DNA from: Adiantum capillus-veneris
Lineage: Eukaryota; Streptophyta; Polypodiopsida; Polypodiales; Pteridaceae
NCBI GenBank assembly: GCA_014529385.2
Contig: CM043956.1
Location: 59,901,120-59,965,119 of the forward strand
Direction of reading: 5' to 3'
DNA: 64,000 nt
In this document: piece after piece, positions 32,250-44,059 of the stretch
How positions within the stretch are numbered: position 1 is the stretch's first letter
Layout: the number at the start of each line of letters is the position of its first letter
Notes under the pieces: generated by a model
What the model was told of the DNA's origin: nothing
Database searches by the model: none
What the model saw: only the letters and a program-made list of their open reading frames with translations
Made by a program: the position numbers and the translations under genes

Positions 32250-34926
32250 TCTTGGGCTTCATCAATAACTTGCTGCCGTTTTATCTTGGTTTGCTTTGTT
32301 GCATGCATCTTTTCTAGCAACTCAATGGTTAGTGGAAAATTGTACTTCTTTAAACGGCATCCACTAATCCAATTAGCCATTGGTTCGTGATCTAGGGTGG
32401 ACAACTTACCTGCTCCACTTGGAGATACGTCTTCAATGATAAACGTTCCATTCCCCTGTTTCTTAAACTTGGGAATGTGTTGCTTAATGGAATATACTAA
32501 AACTAAGTCCCCTTTTTTGAAGATTTTTGTAACTAAATGGGAATCAAAAACTGTTTTTTTTTTTGCTTTTGTGCATGGATGTGAGCTACAGTAGTTAGCC
32601 TTTGCTCATCAAGCTTTTCTGAATCTTCAAGCCTCTCTGATAGTTCATGTCCATTCCACTCAAGATCCTTAGCTACCCTTAGTGTCGGCAATAGAAATTC
32701 TATTGGCAGCATGGCATCAAGACCATAAACATTGTTAAAGGGTGTAGCATTTAAAGTTGTCTTGAATGAAACTCTATAAGCCCATAGAGCGACATGGAGA
32801 TTCATATCCCAATCTGTCTATCCTAAACTAACCACTTTAACACTAGGTTGGTAATGGGACACTTTTATGTCCTGTGAAGTGACCATTTTCCTTGAATTAT
32901 GTCAAGAGTATCAAAATGGATTTTGAGGTGCTATCTATCTAGAAAGTTGTCTCATGAGTTGAAAAAAACTCGACATTTTTTTGGAATATCAATTCCATCT
33001 TTAACATTGTCCGTGCACAACATTTCACAACCTAAACTGTGTGAAAAAACGGGTCCTGTTTTTGGCTTTTTTCAACTTTTTGCAAGTATACCACTCTAGA
33101 ATTCATGTTTGTGAAGTCTATAATGCTAGAGAACTATCTTTAGTAGTCCTCAACATGTCCTGATGCTTCTAGGGAGAAATAAATATTAAAGTTGTAAGTT
33201 ATGACCAAATTACAAAAATTATCAAATCTTGTTTTTTAGCCAATTTTAGCTCTTCTATGATTTTTTTGGTGGATTTCATGATATCCAAATTCATTTTTGA
33301 TTTTCTATGTCGCATATTGTAACATAAAGCTAACATTCCTTGAGTTTTGGGGCACCTAATACCCTATTTTGCATAGTACACAACGATGGTTGATTTTTTC
33401 ATTATGGAAGAAAACGAAACATTCTAGTATATCAAGTATAGCTTTTTCAATATTGTTAGTTTCTTGTGACAACTACATGCATTTTGTAGGTAGTAACCAT
33501 ATCTAGTCATAAGGATCAAATTTGGCTAGATATTGAATAGTTTCTATGGGATTCTACAACTCATAATGTTCAACCCAGTTTTTTCATATTTGCTGTATTT
33601 AACACTTCATCTTTGTCCCCAAGATTCCCCTTGGTAAGAGATGTATTATTATTTTGACATGCTCCATGGCTCCTTATGAATATAAAGGACAATAGGGAAC
33701 TAACAAAACATGCATATATTATTTGTATTGAGCGTGTCTATAGAAACTTTGATGATAGGTTTGTAGAATGGTAAAAATTCAACTTTTTGTACCTATTTAT
33801 TTTGGCAAAACAAAAAATAGCGAGTGAGACGCAATCATATGTTCTGATCACCAACCCATTGAAGTTAACTAGGGAATTTATCTCAAGTCCTACAAAAATC
33901 CCTAATCTTATTTTTATGCAACAAAACGTAAGAAATGACTGTTTTGATGAAAATTCACTGGTCCATCAACTTTGGAGACTTGGTGTGACCAAAAGATGAG
34001 AAATTTTACAAGTTTCTTATTTTTTCCATGCTTAGTAGGCCTTGAACTATAACCTCATGAAAGGATTTTACAAAATGAGTGGATCTACTATGGTTTTGGA
34101 GGTTTTTTTCAAAACCCTGAAAGGACACTTTTATGTCCTGTTAGGTTACCAACCTAGTGTTAATCAATACCGAGCTAAGAATTTTATTTGTATGCTTAGC
34201 TTGTCCATTTGCTTGTGGGTGATAGGGAGCCAATTTGTTATGGATGACCATAAATTCATTAAGAAAATACTCAATTACCTCATTGAGGAAATGAGTTCCC
34301 CATCACTGACAATTTCTATTGGGAGACCATATCTTGTGAACACATTTGCATACAAGAATGCAGATGTGGTTCTGGCATCATTCTTTTGGGTTGCTTTAGC
34401 CTCTACCCACTTGGTCAAATAGTCCGTAGCTACAATGATATATTGAGCTTGGGTTCTATAAACAGGTGGCTGTATTGGCCCAACAAAATCTATACCCCAT
34501 TTGGCAAAAGCTCTAGCCTCCATCATTGGTCTTAAAGGCATGCTATCTATACGAGTTGTCATTTTTGCTCGTTGATTTGCATCACACCTTCAAACATATT
34601 CTTTGGCATTTGCAAAAAATTTGGCCACCATATGCCTGCCATTAAGATTGCTCTTGCGGTGGTTTCACTAGAAAAGTGACCTCCAGCTAATCCAGCATGT
34701 GCTTGTTCTATAATGGGAATATATTCGTCTTCATTTGCCCAAAGACGTAGATGTTTATCCTCTTCTCTTCGATACATTGTCTTCCAATAAGAGCATAGTC
34801 TCTTGCTTCAGTTTCAATTGCTCTTTGGCGATGTTTACTCATATCCTCAGGAAATGTTCTGCTTGATAAGTAAGTAACTACATAGTTACTCCACTTAGGA
34901 ATGAGTGATATTTGGAACAATGTCAC
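32250..34926 (-). pseudogene. Gypsy integrase, second module, interrupted
   Basis: Minus-strand order: spacer EARDYALIGRQ (34800), zinc-like HAGLAGGHFSSETTARAIL (34690), FAKWGIDFVGPI (34495), YIIVATDYLTKWVEA (34440), YGLPIEIVSDG (34310), and YHPQANGQAKHTNKIL (34215). It breaks at 34160 and resumes at 32836 with DMNLHVALWAYRVS, TPFNNVYGLDAMLPIE (32740) and a C-terminal tail with GTLVLVYSIKQH and WISGCRLKKY (about 32310). The catalytic Asp residues are present; the Glu position reads AKH. The gap is an inserted TTAA element. Confidence 0.75.
32841..34159. mobile_element. 1.3-kb inverted-repeat element at a TTAA site in integrase
   Basis: Ends are CACTAGGTTGGTAA (32841) and its exact reverse complement TTACCAACCTAGTG (to 34159), each flanked by TTAA (32837-32840 and 34160-34163). 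Removing the insert with one TTAA makes the integrase frame continuous (...SSVLI|KVVSLG...), a strong test of the borders. Inside each end lies the same GGACACTTTTATGTCC sequence in direct orientation. No transposase frame is visible. A TTAA target is typical of piggyBac; TA with ends ACACTAGG would fit equally by sequence. Confidence 0.8.
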
Positions 34927-34953
34927 ATGAGGTATGGGTGCTTGTTTCTGGCA

Positions 34954-35505
34954 TTAAGGACATTTTTTTACAAATGAATGAACATCACTCATAGTTGGCC
35001 AAAATACTCCAAGTCTCAAGATCCGTCGCATAGTTTGGTCTTCCACAAAGTGAAGTCCCACTATGGTAATATGTGCTTGACTTAGGTATTGAGTTTTTTC
35101 TTCAGGATTAATACACAAAATCAATATTCCATCTCGATTTCTTTTGTATATCCTTATAGCTAGTAATTGATACATAGCCAATTGCTCAATTAATCTGGTT
35201 GTAATAGGAAGTGGTATTTGCGAATCGACTTGAGCTATAGTCATCAAAGATATCATATTTTCTGACCATCGGGGTATCATTTCCACAAAGAATAGATATG
35301 CATTTTGTAGATCATTGTCTACTCCCTTTGGTGGTTCTTCTAAAAGAATCCTTGACAAATGATCTACTCTTTGATGAGTGATGCCCTTTTTAACAACTAC
35401 AATGAAATCAAATTCCAAAGAATGATGAGCCATCTCATATTCTTCCTGTGTTGCATGGCTTGTTGACCAAGTACAATAAGGCCTGGTGGTCCACAAAGAA
35501 TACAA
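34954..35505 (-). pseudogene. Gypsy connection and integrase zinc region, first module
   Basis: It follows RNase H and contains KKGITHQRVDHLSRIL, then MTIAQVDSQIPLP and the HHCC-like end RRILRLGVFWPTMSDVH...KKCP. The first histidines are partly altered. Instead of going on to the catalytic core it passes at about 34930 into a second, different copy of the same spacer and zinc region. Confidence 0.65.
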
Positions 35506-36599
35506 ATTTGTTAGGTAATAGGTAATGTCTATACTTTTTTATAGCATAGATCATCCTAATCCTTCCCTTTTTGTGGTTGCATAGTTTTTCTTTTCCATAT
35601 TCAATTGTCTACTAGCATAAGAAATAGGAAAATCAATTTTCTCGTCTCTTGGTTGGGCTAGGATACACCCAATGGCAAAATTGGAAGCATCTACATGTAT
35701 GTGGAATATCTTATTCCAATTTGGTGCTTTCAATATTGGAGCTGAAGTGAGAACTTGTGCAAGCTTCATGAAGGATTCTTCACACTCATCAGTCCATTCA
35801 AAGAGTATAATCAAGCTGTACATGGGTTTTTCAATTATAGCGTACATGTAAATAAATTGTCTGTAATATCCACAATGTCCCATGAAACCCCTTTGACTGT
35901 TGTCGGTCTAGGCAAATTAGCAATAACATGAATTTTATCCATGTCAGTAGCTATGCCATTTTCAGACACTATATGTCCAAGAATTTTTCCTTGTCTGCCC
36001 ATAAATGTGCACTTTTCAGGATTTAAGAAAATCCCATAAAGTCTACATTTTGTGAATACCTTTTTGAGGTGTTCAAAATGATCAGCCCAAATTGATGAAT
36101 GTACACATAGATCATCCATATATACTTCCAAGAAATTCCGCAGATACTCTTTAAAAGCATGGTTCATCAATCTTTGAAAGGTGGCAGGAGCATTAGTTAA
36201 CTCAAAAGGCATAACCAGATAGGCAAAAATACCCCATAAAGTTGCAAATGTAGTTTTATGCTGATCTTTGGGGTCAACCAAAAGTTGATTGTATCCCGAA
36301 AAGCCATCTAAAAAGCTATAAACTTCTTCTCCTTCAACTCGTTCTAAAACATGATCAGTGATTGGAAGAGGAAAGTTGTCTCTAATGGTGGCTCCATTGA
36401 CTTTCTTGAGATTGACACACACCTTTAATTTTCCATTTTTCTTGGGTACTACCACAATTGGAGACACCCAATCTGTGTGTTCAATTTCATAAATGAATTC
36501 GGCTTCCTTTATCTTTTCTATCTCCTCTTTGATCTTTCTGGAAAATGTTTTATTATAAGTGTATGGCCTTTGTCTGCTTGGTTTCGCATCATCTCTCAT
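35400..36599 (-). pseudogene. pol: Gypsy reverse transcriptase and RNase H
   Basis: RT copies element RNA to DNA and RNase H removes the RNA strand. RT motifs: WVSPIVVVPKKNGKLKVCV, FLDGFSGYNQLLVDP, FATLWGIFAYLVMPF, and the catalytic VYMDDLCVHS (about 36115). RNase H starts with IFHIHVDASNFAIGCILAQ (about 35700) with its first Asp intact and continues to KKYRHYLLPN. A frameshift separates the two near 35880. It is broken but well preserved for its element. Confidence 0.85.
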
Positions 36600-37799
36600 A
36601 GGTAGGGTATGTTGACAGATTTTTGGATCACCACCCTTGCGATCCTTACAAGACCAAGCAAAGATATCTTGATATTATTTTAGTAAGCTTAACAAAAGTT
36701 CTTCTTCTTCTTTTGTCAGGTCGTTTGCAATGTAGGCAGGTCTAGGCTCTTCTCCTGGTTTGGCCATATCTATCTTTTTTGCGTTTTCAGTTCCTTCGAA
36801 GGACTCACCCTGTTTTCGTAGTTCCCTGACAGGTTGTTCGACTATGACTTTCAATCCTAAAGAGTATATATTATTGTAATGAGATGGAACACTCATTATA
36901 TCTTTACCTTCCTCCTCAGTGGTTCCATTTTAGTGGTAGATATCTCCTATAGAGCTTTCTTCAACTCTTGATACTTCTTTCTCCGTTCAACTTGTGTCAT
37001 GGTTGAACCCTTGTCCTGATAATTAGGTTTTCCTTCAGTTTTCTTTCTCGTTTTTCTCAAATTTTTTGATATTTCTTGCTTTTTTTTTAAAGGATATCTA
37101 CCAGTGATTTTGTCTTTGACACAATCATGTGCATCTATTTGCATCAGAAACTATGTTCTATTAGAGACTGATGGCATAGTTCTAGCTTTCAAGTTTCTCG
37201 TGTCTCTTTTTCTTCTATACCATTTCTGTCTTCTTGGTTTCTGGTTTGGAAAGTCAAAAGAATTTTCCTCCCCTCCTTTCATGAGTAGTTTAGCTCTCAC
37301 ATGCTCTTTTTCTGACCCCAAATCATCTGAGATAGTTGAATGTTCTTCTATCTCATTTGTTGCATCATAGTAGAGGTCTAAAAGACTTGTTGAGCCTTCA
37401 TCAAGTTCTGGGAATCTTGAGTTTTGTATTCAATGTGAAGGGTTGAGATCATTTGTATGGGAATTATGTCATAGCCATCCTCATTGCAAAATTGAGTAGG
37501 CGTAGATGTATTTACACATACATCCATTGTTGCTAAAATTTGAGTCCACTCAAATGGCTAAAACAAATGCTCTGGAAAGGGTTCAGGTACATAAGCTTCA
37601 TCTGTGCAATCCCTTTCTAAGATACATGCTTCTTGTTTTAGGCTCCCATTTTCTGAGGCTCCGTACATCCAAATAGGTGTGTCTTTGTTTAACCAAGATG
37701 GAAGCTTAGTTTCAGCTGAAGAGACTGAGTTTCAGCTGAAGAGACTGAGTCAAATTCTTGTATGGGCATTTTCATGACATCTCTAAAAGTGTGATCTTT
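36600..37799 (-). pseudogene. Region between protease and RT of the gypsy element
   Basis: Charged frames (36675-36896, 36947-37144) without a recognisable fold, interrupted by stops. A duplicated TTTCAGCTGAAGAGACTGAG occurs at about 37710-37750. The position is that of the linker in pol. Confidence 0.45.
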
Positions 37800-38300
37800 T
37801 AGATTAACCCTTGTTATTGATCCCACTTGCTTCAATTACATGTAATTGTTTTCCCAATCTTGGATGAGTTGTACTTGTCGCATGAAAGGTCTTCCCAAGA
37901 TGATTTCGTAATTGAGTTTCTTTCCAAAGTCCACTATTGCAAAAGTGTGTTGATAATCAATCCCACCGGAATTAACTATCACTTTTTCAAGCAGTCTTAA
38001 GGGTCTTTTGATGTGTCCATCACCAATTGCAATTTCATTCGAGTTTGTCTAATGGTTGGTTGTCTCCATGATTCCCATATTGCTTTCACGGCTATGGCTA
38101 GCGTCTTTCCCACTATCTATATTGCCATGGTTTCTATATCATTATATCTCACCAAAAGAGTTGTGTTTCCTTCTTCCCCTTCATAGTATTCTCCGAGGTT
38201 GTTCATTGAAACGGACCTAATCTCTTTGTTATCCATTTCGTGTTTCAATTCTCCCAAATTTTTTGCGATTAGCCCTGTTATCCCCACCTTCTCTAGAGTT
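37800..38300 (-). pseudogene. Gypsy protease relic
   Basis: The C-terminal half reads HTFAIVDFGKKLNYEIILGR then PFMRQVQLIQDW (about 37950-37860), the conserved LGRP block of gypsy retropepsins. Upstream, a frame-shifted IDSGKDAS (about 38130) has the catalytic Asp. An in-frame stop and two shifts disrupt it. Confidence 0.65.
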
Positions 38301-38302
38301 TT

Positions 38303-41300
38303 TTATAGATCATTCCATAAATATGGTCTGATTTTTAACAGTTCTACTAAAGTAAGAGTGCATTGGATGGGAGTAGACATGATTAAGTGGATGTTGTCTA
38401 CCTCCAGGTTCTGTTCCGCTCTTTTTATGTAAGTGTTTTTACACACTATGGATTCATCTTCGTTATCTCCCAAGTAAGAGGGTAGTGTTTTCAAAGTCAT
38501 TGGTTTAGACATTCCTGAAGCTTCAGAGCTGCAATCCCCATACAAGGATTGTACATCTATGTCCATATCAGGAGATAGGTTGTCTAACCAAGCTTCTTCT
38601 ATAGGAGCTGACTTCAGAGTTAGGCTCCCATCATTAATATTTGTAACATTTTCCCACAAGTGTCCTGGCCAGTCTTCTTCTACGAACGGAATTCCATCTA
38701 AGGCATCTTAACTGTCAAGCACTATGAGTTCTGGCTCTTTAGTTTCAAGGTGGGGTTCTACCACCACTTCAGATTTCTTTTTACATGTTCCTTCCACCAC
38801 AAGCTCCTCAGGCTTTGCTATACTCTCGAGCTTGGGTTTTTGTTTTTCTAGCACCTCTTGAGTAATTCTTACTAGATTTTGATAAACTTCAAGCTTAGCT
38901 ACTTCCATATCTAGAGAAGGATAGTTTTTTCATTTGTTTTCCATGTTTTCGCCTACTTTAAGTCCCACTTGGTAAGCTTCCAAGGCTGCATTGGTTGGCT
39001 CAAAAATTTTGTCTACCAAAATTGATCCTCCAAACTTCACTGTGGTTTCCTTGATTTCACTTTCAGTTTCTTTCACTTTTTCCGGGAATAGTTTCTTGGC
39101 TTTCTCCTCAATTTCAGCCCTTTGTTTTTGTTTCTCATCTCATACCTTTTGCTTTTGCTTCTCTTGGTCTTTTGAGAGGAAATTTTAGTATTCTCCTAAT
39201 CATCAGAGGAGTTATGTTTCTTTTTCTTAGCTTAGGCTCTAGTGATTACCTTGATTGGAACAATAGGTTCACTCTCAGATGAGATACTAGGTATCACTTG
39301 GACTACGTTCACTACTGTTTTACCCTTCTTTAAAGGATTTTTTGGACAATCTTTAGGGAAGTGTCCTCCCTTTTTGCAACATTGTATACAAAAAGCTTCA
39401 ACTGGCTTAATGTTCTTGTCAAGCTCTGGCCATTCATTTTTCCAGTGATCATCTGCACCACGTTTATGACAGTTCCCAGTTCTTGGCTTAATCATGTGTC
39501 TTACCAGTGGAGGTCTAACACCTTGATTAGCTACATAGTACATCGATGCTCTGGTGTAGTATAAGTCACAAGTTCTTCCATTGGTGGTGGATGTGAATTA
39601 TACCAATCTCCTTCTACCATTACTGTAGATGGACTAGGCTCAACATAGGGTGTAACAGGCACTAGTGCTTGTTCATCTATGTCCCCCTTTAAATGATGTA
39701 CTTTACAGGTACTGCATTATGTCCAAGATATGGAGGTTTTTCACCCAACACAGGTTGAGGTCTTTCCATACCCATCGGTGGTCTTTGAGATGGGGACATA
39801 TTAGGTTGATATTTGTACATGGGTTGTACTTATGGCCTCATAGGCACATACTGAACATTTCCCTCATACTTTAGTCAGTAATAACACTCATTGGTCTCAT
39901 GGTTGGTCCATTCACCCTCGATTTCACACCATTTTTGTGGCCTAATTGGTTGTCCCTGTTGAGGCATCCCTTCCCCTGGTCCCCTCATAGGTGCTTTTTA
40001 AATGTTAATCATCATTTCATTCATCCTTTTGAGCATGTCTTCTATGGATGTAAGCGGTGCTGAAGTAGTAGTTCCCACTTCTGCTGGTTTGGTGGATGTT
40101 GTTTTCTCACTTTGGTTATCCTTAGAGATATCTTCTTCATTGAAAATATCACAATTGTCTCCTAAGTCAATAGCATCTGACACACACTCTTCTAGGGTCA
40201 TATGTTTCTTGCTATACAATATAGCATGAAATTATTTGTTTAGCAGTCCCTCTAGAAACAAGGATACTAGTCTTTCTTCTGCAGGTATTTCTAGTTTTGG
40301 GCATCTTGCAATGTATTCCTTCGTTCTAGTACACAATCCCTAACGGGCTCACCTTGTTTCTGTTTGAAGCTATAGATTTGAGCTATCGTATTATGTTTGA
40401 TCCCCATTTTGGAACATGCAGCTACAAATCCTTGAGCTAATGTATTTAAGTCCATGATTGACCTCGATGGAATGTTTTGGAACCATGTCAGTGCTTTTCC
40501 TTCTAATGTCATTCCAAATCCCTCAAACTGAGTATGGAAATCAAATATGCGTTTTGCTCTTAGCACTTGTTTAAAGTGTGCTAAGTGGTCATATGGATCC
40601 CCAGATTCACTGTCTTTCCATTTTTGAAAATCAGCTGGTCTAACACGTCTAACTCCTGGTCGTCTGGAAGTTGGTCCTATTCCAAGTCCTTTAAACCAGC
40701 CTGTTGAAAATAGTGACTCATGTAGCCCTAGAGTGGCTTTAGTGTCACCCGGTTTTCTTTGTGATGAGGTAGTTTCTAATTTTTTAACATTGCTCTCAAA
40801 GATCTCTCGTGGAGTTCATCTCTTGGAATAGTTTCTGGTCCTTGGCCCAATATCCAATCCCTGATGGAGTACCCTTGTTATTTGGTTTGTTCAACCTCTT
40901 TAGGACTCATCATAACAAACTTATTGTTATAACAATCCCTAAATAGGTAGGTTGGTAGATCTGCTAAACCCTTGTCTTTGATTTTGAAGATATAGATGAT
41001 CTTCATGCGTGTTAATTGTCCTGATTTGGCATGAGAAGTCTATAGAAGATATTTGACATTTCTATCCTCCCAATAGTAGACTCCGATCCTAGGATTATCC
41101 GTGCTAAGCCATTTCAAGGGCTTCAAATCAACTTGATCATATCCCTCAAATTCTAAAGTCGATGGTCCTTCTTTTGTTGCCATACCTGGAATTATGGTAT
41201 TTACTTCTAATCCTCATTTGTCTATCACGTCAGGGTTTTCAACTTGTAAATACTGAGTTTTGTTTTTATCCATATACATTTTTCCTTGTTTGTTTGCCTT

Positions 41301-41617
41301 GATTTCCTTTTCAAACTCTATGTCATGGTCATCGATGTGAATAGTATACTCTTCATTAGGATCCAGGTAAACCTGAGCTCCATGGCGATTAGTCTTATAA
41401 AAGGTGAGTTGTGTTTATACCGCACTGTCGTTCCGGTTCCTGAATGAGTCGAATAGGAAGACATTTCAGATGTTGATTCTAAAAATGTTTTTGAGACTTC
41501 TTCAAAGATAGTGTCCAAGTTATCGCATTGATTCACACTCTCCTCTGTGGATACTCTACTAGCGGTCTCTCCAAATATGGCTTGATTTTCTAGTATACGA
41601 CCAGATCTAAGGTTCAT
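38303..41617 (-). pseudogene. gag: Gypsy gag, degraded
   Basis: It starts MNLRSGRILENQ at 41617. The capsid region lies at 40700-40200 (RAKRIFDFHTQFEGFG, then LTWFQNIPSRS). Next is an acidic stretch with TLEECVSDAIDLGDN (40190) and a zinc-binding region at 39230-39545. Here a first knuckle is degenerate (CHKRGADDH) and a second reads CIQCCKKGGHFPKDC with one extra residue. A charged linker continues to the protease. Many stops are present. The family is Ty3/gypsy without a chromodomain that I can see. Confidence 0.7.
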
Positions 41618-42030
41618 ATAGACTTGTGAAGCCTTGGATAGAGTACTTACCGTCGAATTGACTTGTTATCAGTTTCTTCCACTTGATGTGATTGCAACTT
41701 GTGTCAAGCTTTCAACTCCTTGTCTGCAACCTGATTCCTGTATCAGTTTTAATCAAGTTAGCTATTCTTTCACAAAGACTGTACAATTTTTGCTAACTAT
41801 TGTGACTGGTCTACATGTATCACTTCATTTTCAGCTAGGTGAGTCAGCAATTGAGATTTTCACATTCTACTTTTGCAAAAAGCCAAAGGACTAATTTGCA
41901 ACCTGGAAATTGAGTGAACATGTACTAATTTGGATTCGATTGAACCCAAAAGTGCCCGGTAGCCTTGTAATATGTCGGTCTAACACTATACAAGCTCAAA
42001 AGTCCAAAATGTTGTCTCTATGTATCAAAA

Positions 42031-42910
42031 GTAAATAATCGGGCTTATTTACTTTTCTCAAATTTTTGCACTTTTTGGCTTGTGTTGCCAGGTATTCAAC
42101 TTGTTATGGTTCCTGGACAGGTTTCACTGAATTTGAACAAAATTTGTCCAAGTTATCAACTGTTTTGTGTCCGTAGATTCGGTTTTTGAGAATCTGGCTT
42201 AAGTCTCACTTTAGTGATCCAAATTTCACCAAATTTGATTTGTGGACTCTACTTGATATGCTTGACCTTGTGGTATACTTAAATGTGCAAGAATGTGTCC
42301 AATTTTGTAGTAGAAGTAAATAATCACGATTATTTACTCGTATTTTTATTCAATTTTTTGACACAATGTTGATGCAAAATGGTTATGTAGCTCACTTAAG
42401 CTCCCTAGCCAAGTTTCATCAAGTTTGGATAATCCATGTTCAAATGGTCAACAATTTTGTGTTTGTAGATTGACTTTGCAAATTTGGCCACAATTTTCAC
42501 TCCAATGATCCAAATCTTACCAAATTTGATTTGTGGGTTTAATTTAACATGCTAAAACCAGTGGTATATTGGGTTGGTCAAAAAAGTTGAGAAATGGGAC
42601 AAAAGTAAATAATCATGATTATTTACTTCTAGCAAATTTTTGCATCTTTTTGGTCAACAGAGCATGTACACTTGTTTAACACATCAATATAAGCCTATGA
42701 GTCAAGTTTCACTGAGTTTGAACAAAAAGTTTCCAGTTTACACTCAAGTTCTCGACAATCAGTACAGATGTTAGTTTTTACCAAGGTTTTGGTCAGTTTG
42801 GTGATCCAAATCTATGGGCCTTTACAAAAGATGTTTGTACACCTGCATAGAGTCTCTGGTATCAACCTTGGTCATTTTTAAGTTGAAAGTAAATAATCAT
42901 GATTATTTAC
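42031..42910. repeat. Palindrome array A, four sites
   Basis: Sites at 42031-42052, 42316-42337, 42605-42626 and 42889-42910 (spacing 285, 289, 284). The left half GTAAATAATC is identical in all, the centre varies (GG, AC, AT, AT), and the right half is GATTATTTAC in three of four. Intervening DNA shows weak monomer similarity. The array lies about 410 bp upstream of the gypsy gag start. Functions that would fit are protein binding, cruciform formation or a tandem promoter element, none shown. Confidence 0.9.
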
Positions 42911-43440
42911 TTTTGGCTTAAAATGAGTACTTTTTCAACTTTTTCAGTGGACAGTCTTTTTATGATCTATCTTAAGCCTCTAAATCAAGTCAAAACTTAA
43001 TTTGGCCTAAAATGTCAAGAAAATTTAAATAATTTGAGTTTTTGCAAACTCTTGAAATTTTACCTCAAATGTGTCCTTAAGCTTACCCACTGGTTCATAC
43101 AACTTTTAAAGCATAATCTCCAGTCAGGTTCAATGGTGGACAGTCTTCTGGTGCTATTTCTAGCCATAGACCTGAAATCTTGCAACTTCACATAAACAAC
43201 TCACAACTGATTCTTTTGGATAGAGCAATGTTCTGAGATCCCACGTCGGATTCTACTTACCCTACTCCTAGGTTCTATTGCAATGGGGTTGTGGAAAGTG
43301 TCCACAAACACTCGTTTTCTTGTTTTTCATGGTTTTTTGAGCCTTGATCTTAAAACTTGTCTCATCCATCAATCATTCTCAAAATCCTAATCTAATCCTA
43401 CAATCCTAAAAGGTACTTAGCAAGTAGAACCTACTTCCAA
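42911..43440. other. No recognised feature
   Basis: AT-rich, non-coding. It could be part of the 5' LTR or leader of the gypsy element but no primer site was found. Confidence 0.35.
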
Positions 43441-44058
43441 GCTACCGAATTGTTGCACTTCTTTGTAATAGTACGTTGCATTCTCTCATTCTCTCCGCAA
43501 CTCTGATTGTACCTGGACTTGTGCGTTATTTAGTGCTTCAATTTGTTGCTTTGACTGCAAGGATTCTGCTGCTGCTCTAGATGCTTTTTTTTGTTGTCTT
43601 CTAACTCCAGCTCCTTTAGGTTGTAAAGAACCCTTTGACATTACTGCAGTTTGATCTGCTCTAAGTGATCGTCAATGTCAAATGACTTAACTATCTCCGC
43701 TCCTTCTTTCATGGCCGCTTGTGTGCGTGGCGATCTTGGCCTATGCTAGTCTTTTTGGCTCTAATTCGATTGCTCATCCACCTCATCTTTCTTTTCTCTT
43801 TGTTTCAAATCTATTAAGGCATTACAGGTTGTGGCAGGCTTTTTGTTTGTGACTCTATTTTTTGATCCGTTTGTTGTTTCGTCTGCTTTCCTTCGACCCC
43901 CTTGCTCTAACCGTCCTTCACTTTCTCCTTTCTCTTTTTCTGGCGTCTCTGAAAGTGTCTCAGCATCCTTGGGAGAACCAAGGTCTTGATGTTTTTGGTC
44001 CTGTGTGTCGCGTTGTTCCTCTCCTTGCGAGTGATTTTCCTCTTTTTTACTCTTACCA
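43440..44058 (-). pseudogene. F-family fragment, C-terminal type (F4)
   Basis: The minus strand gives a hydrophilic Lys/Glu/Gln-rich stretch (KSKKEENHSQGEEQRDTQD, then SETPEKEKGESEGRL) followed by a coiled-coil-like segment (HLEQIKLQ, LYNLKELELEDNKKKHLEQQ). The order and composition match the charged and coiled-coil regions of F1. The conserved N-terminal half is missing; the sequence begins exactly where the copia RT breaks off at 44060. Assignment to F rests on composition and order, not a strong match. Confidence 0.4.
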
Positions 44059-44059
44059 G

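Noticed and set aside
32841-34159. CACTA (En/Spm) superfamily for the element in integrase, because its ends read CACTA
   Set aside because: CACTA elements make 3-bp target duplications. Here the flanks are TAA and TTA, which do not match, while TTAA (or TA) on both sides explains the site exactly.
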